64,000 bases of DNA from Dryomyza anilis (Eukaryota > Arthropoda > Insecta > Diptera > Dryomyzidae): positions 30,715,963 through 30,779,962 of the forward strand of contig OX638133.1 in NCBI GenBank assembly GCA_951804985.1. The letters are read 5' to 3'. This document shows positions 12,212-23,218 of the stretch, piece after piece. The position numbers and the translations under genes were made by a program. The notes below the pieces were generated by a model. The model was not told where the DNA came from. It saw only the letters and a list, made by a program, of their open reading frames with translations, and ran no database searches. Position 1 is the stretch's first letter; the number at the start of each line of letters is the position of its first letter.

Positions 12212-13240
12212 AGGAAGAGAATTTATTAAGGTTTATTGTTTAGTTTTGTTTATTTTCATGATGAACAATCGAACATTTGACACAATTTCTAAACAATACT
12301 TTCTGGATTTTCTCTTGTACGGCATTTATTTCAATTTGCTAACACAACACAGCCAGAGACAACAGGTAGAAAGAAGCCCCTCTGACAGCAGGACTCCAAT
12401 TCTGCGGTTTGCGCTCTTTTCGCTCGTGAAGAATACAGCAAAAAGGACGAAAATAACAAAGAGCACAAAACAACTTGTTTAATTTGCATTAATAAACATG
12501 TATTTGTCAAAGCTACACCAAAAAAATATATATAAAATAGTTTTTATATTGCGTCGTATGTTGCTCATACGCTGCGTTGTACCATTTAATTGATTTGCAT
12601 TTATTCACCGCATTGTCTTTGTAATAAAGACAACAAACATTTTACAACAATATTATTTGTACATTTTGTTCTAATTGCCAATTGAATATCTCAACCTTCG
12701 ACCATATCAAGAACAACCATAACACACACCGCATACCGCACACCAAACAACCAACTATCACTAGAATAAATAAACTTTTGTCATAATTGAAATTCTATTT
12801 TGTTTTTATCTTTGCAAGATGCGACCAAACGGTGGGAAATACGAGCGGTTACTGCCTTCAGAAGATTACGTCGCAGTTCGCAAAACACGATGTGCGCGAG
12901 AGTTGTTGGTGAGAGCAGCAGTGAGTGCGAAGCTGCTTCCTGGGAACAGTTGATGAAAACAGCTGAGAATAAAAACCAACAACAACAAAAAATATATATA
13001 ATGCGTGGAAGGCCTTCCTGTTGCTTAAAATATATATAAAAAGTTTTGTTTATAGCTATGGTTAGGATCAAATGATTTTGAATAACAATTTCCTACATAA
13101 ATAAAGCAAGTTCAATATTTTGTCTGTGTTTTTTGTTAAAATGTTGTTAATTTTATTTAATTTTATTTAATTATTTATTTACTTATCCAATTTATTTACT
13201 AAAAAGTTTTAAAAACTAAATTTCAATATTTATTTTTTTA
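12212..13240. other. Intergenic / upstream region of tafazzin
   Basis: No supported gene. The block 12785-13010 is less AT-rich and open on both strands, which would suit a non-coding 5' exon or promoter region, but no motif proves it. Confidence 0.4.
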
Positions 13241-13600
13241 ACAGAGGCTGAACGATTATTTAAACTGTTTGATTAATCAATTACTGAATAGTGGATTAAT
13301 CAAGATTATCGATTTCTTTTTGAAATTTAACAATATTCTTATTAATCAAAATAGTCTTTTCCGGCGTAAAGCAATGAATAAAAATCAGGGGTTGTAACTA
13401 GGGCTGTGCGATTAATCATTTTACCGGAAAGTCTGATTAATCGTAATCACGATTAATCAATTATTCGATTAATCGTATTTTTTGATTAACTGAAAATACG
13501 ATTAATCGGTTAATCAGCTTTTGTGATTAATCAAAAAACGATTAATCGGTTAATCAGAAATATGATTAATTGAAATACGATTAATTGTTTTTGTCATGAG

Positions 13601-13822
13601 TACACCCAGAAAAAAATTCCCTCAAATCCCATTAAAATTGGTCAATAGGACAATTATTGATTTAATAGTACACAAAAAATAAAAATGTTCATATAAACTC
13701 AATGGCAATGTCATGGTATTTTCTAGTATTTAATGGTATTTTCCGATTAAAATAATTATTTATCCTATTGAATATTTTTAATAATAAAAAATTATTTTTT
13801 ATATAGTATTTTAGTCTGGATG
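13601..13822. mobile_element. Short MITE, ends tacacccaga / tctggatgta
   Basis: Begins tacacccagaaaaaaattcc and ends tctggatgta. The internal words gtcaataggac, tttaatagt and atggtatttt are shared with 14060-14231, so the two are diverged members of one family. Confidence 0.55.
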
Positions 13823-14059
13823 TAAAATTTGTAGCTCCGACAGTGATGCCAACTCACATTTTCAGTGTCCCAGATATTCTTAAAAAAAATCCACAATTTA
13901 CTATAAAATTCACAGCACGAATGTTATATAAACACACTGAGAATAGTGTTTTTACTTCATTTTTAATAAACATCGAAATATTCCATAAAACAAATATTAC
14001 GCAATATGTTATTTATTTAATGTTTATTTTTTGTGGGTTGGGCTAGAAATCTCCAAATA

Positions 14060-14231
14060 ACACTACACTCAGAAAAAATAAAAATCAATAGTTATTTGTT
14101 ATTGAAATTAGTCAATAGGATAGATTATTATTTTAATAGGTAAATACCATAAAATACTACAAAATATTATTAAATCCTTTTAAATAATTTTTGAGTTTAT
14201 ATGAAAAATATAAAAAATTTTCTGGGTGTAT
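14060..14231. mobile_element. Short MITE, ends acactcagaaa / tttctgggtgt
   Basis: About 170 bp with imperfect TIRs acactcagaaaaaataaaaa and a complementary right end; AT-rich interior related to 13601-13822. Confidence 0.65.
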
Positions 14232-14639
14232 AAATTATGACATTCTACTTGCTACCCATCAAATTTGGCATCAATTCCTATGTATTCAAATACAAATTAT
14301 TTGAATTATGATTAATTTAAAGTTATTATTAACCGATTAATCGTATTTTTGGTTAATTGAAAAATACGATTAATCGAATTGTTGATTAATCGCTATTGCC
14401 ATGAAAATGTAAATTTATATTGCTGTTTAAAAATTAAATTAAATTGGTTTTTAATTTTTATATTGCTTTTAGACACCTGGCTGAAGAAGAGGATTATCCC
14501 ATTATTACTTTTATTGCATCAGATGGATTGTAGGTTTCTTTTTTCCTGATAACTGGCGTTGTGGTTGCTTATATTTTGACTCAAGCTGAGTTCCATGCCT
14601 TCCAGTATCATCGATATTTAATTTGCGAGAAATCAAGAA

Positions 14640-15845
14640 CAGTTGAGGTAACGAAGATTGAGGATGTGATTTTTAATAATAGTTCGGCACTACAGTCCTC
14701 TAGCTCGTTTCTGTATTTGTTTTCGATCGCAGTTGTCGACTACTATTGTCGATTTGACGTCATTTTCATTTTTAATATTTCTGTAAAATATTGAACGTTT
14801 GAATCGTTTCATTTTGACATGTTCCAATTTAAGTTTAGTAGGAGCCGCGGTAGCTCAGTGGTTAGTGCGTTGGACTGCGAGTCGAAAGGTCCCCGGGTCA
14901 AGTCTGGACTGGGGCTAACAACATCTTTTCATAGAAACATTTTTCTATACCGCGCTACCTCTCGTCAGTAAATGGCAAACCTACGAGAGTAAAACCATTG
15001 CCTATGAAAAGCTCTCACCCGCCGTTCGGATTGGCAATAAACTGTAGGTCCCACCACTTTGAGTACAAATATAACACGCACAGCTCAAAATGGTGAGAGA
15101 GCTCTGTACAGGACTGTAGCGCCAAACTATAGGAATTCACTTACATCACTGTTTCTACAAATAAATCGAATCGTTTTGAAACGATTGTATTTCTCACTAG
15201 CTTTTGACTTGGTGAGAAGTCGCTCGACTTAGAAATGATTGATATTTGGTTGGAAAATACATTATTTTTTGAATTTTTATAAACTAAAGCGCAGAGATAT
15301 GGCTTAAAAAGCTGATGCAGCAAACACAGACGTGTGGGCAAGTGACAATTCACGTCCAAATATACTAGAAAAGAACACTGTGTTGTTTGGGAGACAGTTG
15401 CAAGTGAATTGAATGCCATGGGAGGTGCAACTTACACTCGTTTCCATAAATGACGAGACTTTTACAATAGGTAATTTGCATCATCGTTGGTGATCCGAAA
15501 TAACTTCATAAATCGCGAATTGGAAATAAGAAATGGGCCCGCCGAGTCCCTTAACCGACGCCACTTAAAACGCATCATATTGAATACGAATTCAATTGCG
15601 TATTGTTTTATACATAATTTTTATAAAATTTGCTTTAAATATTTTGTAAATAACTGAAAAAACAGATGTCAATTGTTCAAATTTCACAAGTTTCTTTTCG
15701 ATTTTCGAGTGCCAGTTTCAAATCAGACCGTTTTTAAACGATTACTTCATACAGAAACAGTAGTTTCGACAATAATAGAACGAAACGACGTGACGTCACA
15801 GAAATCGACAATTTGTCGAATATGTTACAGAAACGAGCTACTGAA
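14640..15845. repeat. Long imperfect inverted repeat around SINE 1
   Basis: About 14690-14790 is the imperfect reverse complement of about 15760-15845: one side has cgacaatttgtcg and gaaacgagct, the other their complements, with both carrying a tgacgtca-type word. The DNA between holds SINE copy 1 and unrecognised sequence. It may be a TIR element into which the SINE jumped. Confidence 0.5.
14842..15125 (+). mobile_element. tRNA-derived SINE, copy 1
   Basis: The head has a pol III A box (tagctcagtgg) and a B-box region (ggtccccgggtcaagtc) spaced as in tRNA. It is followed by a family-specific body (catttttctataccgcgcta, gcctatgaaaagctctcacc) and an end near ggactgtag. Related copies occur at 16258-16503 (-), 58028-58333 (+) and 63836-64000 (+). 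The head does not fold into a clean tRNA and is followed by the SINE body, so it is not a tRNA gene. Confidence 0.85.
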
Positions 15846-15849
15846 GAAC

Positions 15850-16249
15850 CATGGTTGAAGTATATACAGGTTAGTTCATCTAGACAGATAGTAGGCATAC
15901 AGAATGTTGAGAATGTCAAGAAAAAATATTGAAAATAAAACAATTAATTGTCATTTTAAAATTTATTTAAATGTTATGTTTTTTGCACTTAATTTTAACT
16001 ATTTTATTAAAATTTCACTGCACAAATTAACTATTTAACATTCTAAATACACGATGGTTCATTTTGAAGTCCTGGATATATTAAAACTGTTTTAAATGTT
16101 TTGTTTTGTTGATGTTAAAATTTTGAGTTTTTGTTAATTTTATGAAATTGTAAACAAAGCATTGATGTTCTGTTTTAAATTTTTCGTAAAAAAAAGTAAA
16201 TGGCGCCTGAATTTTAAAGATGACTTAACCTGTATATACTTCAACCATG
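15850..16249. mobile_element. hAT-type MITE, copy 1 (8-bp TSD)
   Basis: A 400-bp element with TIR catggttgaagtatatacag (plus gtta) at the left and its reverse complement at the right. It is flanked by a perfect 8-bp duplication, tgaagaac, at 15842-15849 and 16250-16257. An 8-bp TSD is typical of the hAT superfamily; no transposase is encoded. It sits against the 3' end of the minus-strand SINE. Confidence 0.9.
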
Positions 16250-16257
16250 TGAAGAAC

Positions 16258-16503
16258 TTAGGCCGAGCTCTCAACAATTTGAGCTGTGCGTGTTATAGTT
16301 GTACTTAAAGTGGTGGGACCTACAGTTTTAATGCCGAATCCGAACGGTGGTTGACAAAACCTACTCTCGTAGGTTTGCCATTGATTGCCGAGAGGTAGCG
16401 CGGTATTGAAAAATGTTTTCTACGAAAAGACGTTAGCCCCAGTCCAGGCCTGGACCTTTCTGCTCGCAGTCCAACGCACTAACCACTGAGCTACCGCGAC
16501 TAC
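16258..16503 (-). mobile_element. tRNA-derived SINE, copy 2
   Basis: Reverse complement of the SINE family, ending at the right with the A-box region (ccactgagctaccgcgac). Its 3' end (ttaggccgagctc on the + strand) is immediately preceded by the target duplication of the hAT MITE, so the MITE appears to have inserted into the SINE tail. Confidence 0.8.
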
Positions 16504-17108
16504 TGTGACTGTTTCTGCATTTAATTAACACAAATGACTGTGTTTCAAGAAACCTTTTCACATTCCACTTGGGACATCCGATTTTGACATTCAGAAAGAA
16601 GCGTGGACAATATTTTTAATCAGTGATAACGATGTCCGTCTATTAAACGGATATATGAACTTCCCAGGACTAAGATTGTACGCTTTTTGAGAGTTCAATT
16701 CCGTATGATAAGTGACCTTTCAAATTTTTAAACCACTCCTTTACTTTAAAACATATAATCTAGCTTATGTTATGGTCCACTAATAAATCCGGTACGCTAT
16801 ACGTATAACGTACATCAAATGAAAGAAAATTATCTCACGATATGCAATTATATTCTTTAATTGTTAACCAAATGACCTCTTTAAATGCTGACGGCAAATT
16901 AATATTTATAATATTTGTAGAGAATTTAAAGTTGGTTTAGATAGACTAAAATTGCAATAATTCATAATAATGTCATTAAATCAACTACAAAAATTTGTGA
17001 AATCATCGATCAGTAGGTAGCAATTCCATTGATTTGGATCATTGTGTATAATATCTAAATAGTTGTAGTTTTTTATCATAAGTTTAAAAAAATATTTCTA
17101 GTAATATA

Positions 17109-17738
17109 AAAAGTTTTTCAATAAGAGCCGCTACAAAAACGATTTTGGAAATCAATGAAATTCTTTATTCCTGTAAAAGTACGTTCGATGCCATTATGTA
17201 TGGAACTTGATTTCTTTTGCATGGCCACCACGGGCACGCTTGTAGAAGTCCAGACGCTGAACCCAATTTTCGACGGTTTTCAAGCTTAAATCGGCCGATA
17301 CTGCTGCAATTTCACGTTCGATATTCGTACGAAGTTCATCAATCGTCGCTGGCTTGTTGGCATAGACCATAGACTTGACGTAGCCCCACAGGAAATAGTC
17401 TAACGGCGTCAAATCGCACGACCGAGGCGGCCAATCGACTGGACCATTTCGTGAGATAACACGTTCTCCAAACTTGGTTTCCAATAAATTGATTCTGACA
17501 TTCGCTGTGTGGCTTGAGCCAGAAATGAGCCTCATCGCTGAAGATGATTTTTCGAATTTTTACTACCGAATTTGGGTAGTAAATTTTAATAATTTCGACT
17601 CGTTGTTGGCTCGTATATCTTTCCATCATGAAATGGCAAACCTTACTGAAGAGAAATGTCAAAAGAGCGACAAGAAATATGGCGTCGTTTGCTGTCCCTG
17701 TTGTTCTACTTTTGTAGCGTCCCTGTTGAAAAACCCTT
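17109..17738 (-). mobile_element. Deleted Tc1/mariner-superfamily element, copy B
   Basis: Same family as 9941-10662, in opposite orientation, with TIRs near 17109 and 17738 and TA flanks. On the minus strand, the N-terminal start MERYTSQQRVEIIKIYYPNS is fused directly to the IFSDEAHFWL catalytic segment and then, after a second deletion and frame change, to the C-terminal part (NGPVDWPPRSCDLTPLDYFL to the end). It is a deletion derivative and cannot make transposase. Copies A and B retain different parts. Confidence 0.85.
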
Positions 17739-17997
17739 TATAATGGGCAATAAATGAACAAACTAATGCTTTTATATTTGCGTTTTTCAAATTTTAATAA
17801 TTTCGACTCGTTGTTGGCTCGTATATCTTTCCATCATGAAATGGCAAACCTTACTGAAGAGAAATGTCAAAAGAGCGACAAGAAATATGGCGTCGTTTGC
17901 TGTCCCTGTTGTTCTACTTTTGTAGCGTCCCTGTTGAAAAACCCTTTATAATGGGCAATAAATGAACAAACTAATGCTTTTATATTTGCGTTTTTCA
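17582..17997. repeat. 208-bp direct tandem duplication at element end
   Basis: 17582-17789 and 17790-17997 look identical. The unit holds the start-codon end of mariner copy B, its terminal repeat and about 50 bp of flanking DNA. This duplication post-dates the insertion. Confidence 0.9.
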
Positions 17998-20885
17998 ATT
18001 CTCCGACTAAATTCAATGGAATATTTTGTGTAATGTGTAATGTGTAAAATTTCTAATTGTTTCACATTGCTGATCGCTTGATTTCTCCCCTACATTAATA
18101 ATTTTCCAAGTTTCGAATTCATTGCCGATAAAGGTCTATTTTATATGAGAATATATTCTTAGGAGTTTGCATTCATAATAGGAGAAATGGGAATGGAGAA
18201 TCATATTCGTGGGAATTTGCTTTCACGATAGGGCTGATTATGTTTTTAATATTATTCCATGTTTGGATTCTGTATATTAAAATATATATTCCGGGAAATT
18301 TTTGTGCAAATCGGTCGAAAATTATAACCAAAAATGTACTTAGCATAAATAAAACTATATAGTATAAATGTTATTTTTTTGTGTATATTCTAAGTCACCA
18401 ATTTTTGGTTTTTAATGCTGTAAAATATTGGGGATAAACGGTAAATAAATGCCTGTTTATTTGTTAGAAATCCTAAATAATTATATAAAACTTTGAAGTC
18501 TTCTACAGACATGCAAAACTCACCTTTTAGACTAAACTTTCTATGGCATGGGAGGGACAAGATCATTTTTAAAATATTGGTATTCACATATTTATGAGTT
18601 TTCGTTATAAAATTTTCATTATTTACGAGTTTTAGGCGTTTAATACGAATCCCTTTAATATAAATATAAAATAACTTCTCAGCTGCTCGTTGACATAGAT
18701 TAATTTTGTGAATTATTTAAATATAAATCCAAAATTAGTTAGAATATTGTTAACACAATAATAGGAAATTAAGCGACAACCACAATCAATGTAAACGGTT
18801 TCGGTATTGAATCGGTGTTTACAGTAGATGATAAAATTTAATTTTACTAAAGGAAATTTTTAAATAAAATAATTATTTAAACATTTTTTAATTTTCAGTT
18901 TATTGGTTTGTAGTTTGTTTAAAAAAATTCAGTATTTGCTTCATATTTGAAAATATGAACAAAAACTAAAGTTAATAAAAAACCGAAACGAAGGAGAAAA
19001 CCGAAATCAAAAATGGAATTTAATTTATGCAAGTGATTCAATTCGTTCTTTATATTAATATATGGACTACATAAAACTAAAAAAAATCGATCTCGAAACC
19101 ATTATAAAAAAATAAAACCAAAGCAAACAAGATAACCGGAACCTAATAATAGTCACTATTAACTTTCTGTAAATAACTTTAAACTAATTACCACAAATTT
19201 TAAAAAGCATTTGGGTTATCTATTTAAATTTTTATTAATAAATCGATCTAACAAGGAAATTGTAATTATTAAATTTTAAATCTAAATTATTGTATGTTTA
19301 CAATAAATTTATTTGTCCATTTAATACTACTAATTTAAAATATATCCCTTGTTGAAATGTGCCTATAGCTCTATCAATTGTTTTTATTTTCTGCTGGCAC
19401 TATATAAATCTTAATAGAAATTGCACCTAACGCTAAAATAAAATATAACGGCCATGTCGTGAACTTGACCAACACGAAATAAGCCCTCCACATGTCACAC
19501 AATCGATTTTATAGATTATTCAAATAGGCCGTACATATAGAAAATAGAAAATTTGTTTAAAATTTGTGCAAAAAAAAGAAGTTATCTAATCGCTTGCAAA
19601 AAATCGACATACGGGAACAGGCAGCCAGCCTATCGCTTACCCATTTTGGTGTGGACGTGCGGTAGTACGATGTATGAGTGTAAACAAAGCTTCCCAACCT
19701 CTCCAGTTGGCGAATCCTGCACATGTTGGCATTGATAAACGACAGCATCGCGTAGTTTTCTTATGGCAAATATTGACTAGATATCACACGAGTTAAATAT
19801 AAATACTTTCTTCTTTTATTATTAATAATTAAGCGCCGCCACCACAACTAAAAAGACACTGCTTTTTACGCTGACAGTTATGAGTTACGCAGTGATCAGC
19901 GACAGCAATCTGTGCGACTGCATCTGTGAGAAATGTTTTATTTTCAGAGTACAGCTCAATTGCGGCGCATGTTTTATTTTTTATTTTTTTTAAATAATTA
20001 ATATATATATATATATTTAATATTTATAAATAATTATAATTTTTGAGAGAACACACTGAAAAATTTGAACAAAAACATCTGATATTGACAATGGCACATT
20101 TATTTATTAAATACGGGGTGTTTCAGAAAAAAGTAAATTTTAAAATTTGTAAAAAATAACATTTTCTAATCAGAAAGTACACCCAGTAAGTATGTATTCC
20201 CAATATGCCACAAGGTAAGCATTTGAAGAAATAATCATAATTGCCTTTAAGGTCTAGTGTGTTTTTCCAATCAGTTTCAAATATATAATAAGCGCTATTT
20301 TTAGCGGTAACTTGAACTTTGGAAATGATTAGATAATAAGATTACCAAAAAGGGCAGTGAAAATTAGGAACAAAAATGTAGTGACGCTCAAAACAGTATT
20401 TTTTATGATTGCAATATAAAACCTTACAAAAAATTTAACATTACAACTCGCGTCCAAATCTAATAGCTTACCGAAATCTATTAGTGTTTGGACTTATGTG
20501 AATCTTTAAAACAATATACCGACCGCTCCGCAAATCTTGAATAAGCTCCAGAATGGTTTTCGAGAGCTTGAAACATAAAAGCTTAAAAAATAAAACACGT
20601 CTACCACATATTGGATGCTGGCATCGATTTCGTGCAGTTGTCTTGACGCTCGGGCTTGAAGTCTACGATATTGGTTGGATGACATATAACAGGATAATTA
20701 ACTAAAAAATGCCCTTTTTGTTGTTCTATATGAGGATCCTCTTTTTTTTATTTCAAGTTAAGGTTAAGTTAACGATTTTTATTGAGAAAGCTATGATTCT
20801 TAAATTTAGGTTAAAGAGTTTTCAAACTTTAACCTCAACTCTACGATTTGAAAGTAATGATAGATTTCAAAGCATTGGGTTTAAT
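17998..20885. other. AT-rich intergenic stretch
   Basis: No supported gene in nearly 2.9 kb. 19560-19760 is less AT-rich and open on both strands but matches nothing I recognise. 19999-20017 is a short (AT)n run. 16504-17108 to the left of mariner copy B is likewise featureless. Confidence 0.5.
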
Positions 20886-21316
20886 CATGGTTGAAGTATA
20901 TACAGGTTAAGCCATCTTTCAAATTCTGCCGCCATTTACTTTTTTTTGAAAACTGTTTAAAAGATTCAACATTTGTGTACGAAAATTTTAAAAGAAAACA
21001 TCAATGCTTTGTTTACAGCCTCATACATACAAACAAAAATCAAAAGTTTCAAATAAATAAATCACAACATTTTGCAATATTCAAAGACATCAATGGCTCC
21101 AAAAGAACACCTCAATTTATGACAAAGTGAAATAGTGAATTTGTGCGGTAAAATTTTAATAAAACAGGCAATTTAAAGTGCAAAAACATAACCTTCAAAT
21201 AAAGTCTAAAATGACAATTAATTTTTGTATTTTTTTAATTTTCTTTTTGACATTCTCAGCACTATATATGCCAACTAAACGTCTAAATGGTCTAACCTGT
21301 ATATACTTCAACCATG
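20886..21316. mobile_element. hAT-type MITE, copy 2 (8-bp TSD)
   Basis: A 431-bp relative of 15850-16249 with the same TIR (catggttgaagtatatacag) and a perfect 8-bp duplication, ggtttaat, at 20878-20885 and 21317-21324. No coding capacity. Confidence 0.9.
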
Positions 21317-22369
21317 GGTTTAATATAATGTTTTCATACAAGGTGGCTCGCGGCCACTTTTGTCAATTAAATTCAAACATTGAATTCAAAAAAAAACTGC
21401 TTAAAAATGAAAGTGGCAATTGAAACGAAAAAGTTGTCTATGGAGACATTTTAAACAACTCCAGTTTTTAACTGTTTTCCTTTGATTACTTCAAATTGTA
21501 AAATTTCACTTCCCAATAACCAATGTTTCCCGGAAGAGTTTGTACTCTCTACGCTTCATATGTTTTTACTATGCATAATAACATTTATGAGATATTAGCT
21601 TCTCTAATAAAGTTACTATGAATGGATTTGATCATTAATATTTCATAGTCCCGTTTGCTTTTTCCACTCCTATTTACAGAAAGAATTTTTCAAATCGTCA
21701 TTTGAAGGAATTGTTCAAAGCGCCGTCGACAGCGGGTAAGCTTTCACAAAATAAATTTAATTTTTAAATACATTTTTTAATGTATTTCAGCTAGAGGAAT
21801 AGCTGATTGGCACTGCATGAACAAAATGCGCGATAAAGTTGCAAATGCCGGATAGTAGCGATGTCTAGTCCATGATATACTTCGAGGCGATGTTCCTTGC
21901 AGTCGAACGACACGAATGACGACACGTATGACGACGAGATGACGACGTCGCGACACAGAGCACCACAATTCATTTGTTACTCTTTTCTATTATTTTTTTG
22001 TTAACAAAAATTAATTTCTACGAAGCAGATTGTAAAAATTATATTTAGTATACGTATTCAATTCAAAGGTAAATTCATAGAATTTGAAAGTTTTAATATG
22101 AACAATAATGATTTCACTATACATCAATCTGACTTCATATCATTATAATATAATACAAATTTACTATGAATCATAACGTATTTACAATGTATTTTTTCTC
22201 GGTGTACATGATTTATTTAATTGTATTTTATTTTCTAGCCACCTTGTAGTTTATCTGTCATTTTGACAGCTCTCAACATCTGTTATCTTTGCTATTGCTC
22301 TATATTTTTCCATAAATTCATTACCATTTAACATCTTCCAATAGTTTAAAAAAGTTTTATTAATTAAAT
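21317..22369. other. Intergenic, with an exon-like remnant
   Basis: Between 21677 and 21855 two short open pieces, bounded by plausible splice sites (cag/, /gtaagc, ttcag/), can be joined in frame to a 40-residue peptide ending in a stop after KMRDKVANAG. I recognise no family. The last 350 bp before 22370 would hold the mRpL18 promoter; no specific site is clear. Confidence 0.4.
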
Positions 22370-22906
22370 ATGTCACGACAGTTCAGACCACTAACACCAG
22401 CGCGAGTGCTACACAAAATAAAGGAAATAACAACGTCCCAGCCGGGAGAGAGCTATCTCATCAATCGGAATCCACGCAACCTAGAGAAGTTGCGCATCGC
22501 ATACAAACCAATAGGTTACCATTTGGAAAAGCCCGGACGCTCTTTCTGGCACAAGCTGGAACTCAATGTCAGTGGCCGTTACGTTACGGCCGAAGTCAAG
22601 CACTTTCAGAATGGACCAGTGATCAGTGCCAGCACCAACGAGTGGGCGATAAAGAAACAATTGTTCAAAACCAGCGACACAGCAGCATTTGTAAATTTAG
22701 CACGCGTTTTGGCTGCGCGTTGCCTACAGTCGGGCATCACCGAGATGATGTGCAATATAGAGGCTGTGCCGAATGGCAAAGTGGAAAAGTTTCTACACAC
22801 TGTGCGCGACAACGGTGTTGCTTTAACAGAGCCGGAGCGTTTTAAGGCGGCGCTGCCATGGGATGCACAGAGACCTGAAAAACCATGGGAGGTGTTGGAC
22901 GAATAA
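22370..22906 (+). CDS. mRpL18: Mitochondrial ribosomal protein L18
   Basis: Single-exon gene for a 178-residue protein of the large mitoribosomal subunit, of the uL18 type that contacts 5S rRNA in bacteria. The sequence runs from an N-terminal mitochondrial-type basic segment (MSRQFRPLTPARVLHKIK) through the L18 core with NPRNLEKLRIAYKP, the central VSGRYVTAEVKHF strand, TSDTAAFVNLARVLAARC and a C-terminal AALPWDAQRPEKPWEVLDE tail, a layout that matches animal MRPL18. The ATG is preceded by an AT-rich leader and the length is as expected for flies. An AATAAA lies 30-40 bp after the stop. It is convergent with ox, with 84 bp between the stop codons. Confidence 0.9.
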   Translation: MSRQFRPLTPARVLHKIKEITTSQPGESYLINRNPRNLEKLRIAYKPIGYHLEKPGRSFWHKLELNVSGRYVTAEVKHFQNGPVISASTNEWAIKKQLFKTSDTAAFVNLARVLAARCLQSGITEMMCNIEAVPNGKVEKFLHTVRDNGVALTEPERFKAALPWDAQRPEKPWEVLDE

Positions 22907-22990
22907 ACAGTCGACAAATATATATTAATGTTAATTTCAATAAAATTTATTCTTTATTATTGTACATTGAAGTTTTAATCGTGTTATTTA

Positions 22991-23218
22991 TTACTCGTAC
23001 TTGTGCTTGATGTCCTTCCACAGTTTCTGCAATTGAAAAAGCGTTTTTAGTAAAATTACATAATATGTGTGATGGGGAAGACTTACGCCTTTGTTCGCCT
23101 GCTCGTAGATGGTCTCAGAGGCCACATCGAAGGCACGCTCAAAGAAGAAAACGGATGCCATTATGGCCACAGCGTAGGTGGAGGTTCTCTTGAACAGCAA
23201 ATTGTACACGGCCTTCAT
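22991..23218 (-). CDS. ox: Cytochrome b-c1 complex subunit 9 (ox / UQCR10)
   Basis: Small subunit of respiratory complex III in the mitochondrial inner membrane. Two exons: 23218-23087 (44 codons) and 23026-22991 (11 codons and stop). They are joined across a 60-bp intron with a GTAAGT donor and a TTGCAG acceptor, in phase 0. The 55-residue product begins [20 protein letters not shown], has a single membrane-spanning segment (about 14-31, [17 protein letters not shown]) and ends [11 protein letters not shown], as in fly ox and human UQCR10. Reading through the intron gives a false longer frame. Its neighbour mRpL18 is also a mitochondrial protein gene. Confidence 0.93.
   Translation of the reverse strand: MKAVYNLLFKRTSTYAVAIMASVFFFERAFDVASETIYEQANKGVSLPHHTYYVILLKTLFQLQKLWKDIKHKYE

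Larger units (their letters stand above)
13250..14400. repeat. Cluster of GATTAATC palindromes
   Basis: The palindrome gattaatc and variants such as cgattaatcg and gattaatcggttaatc recur many times in 13265-13590 and again in 14330-14392. The two clusters look like the ends of one element separated by two short MITEs (13601-13822 and 14060-14231). No coding capacity. Confidence 0.7.

Noticed and set aside
12800..13071. Gene on either strand at 12.8-13.1 kb
   Set aside because: Open on both strands but without a domain or splice partners; may be a non-coding 5' exon.
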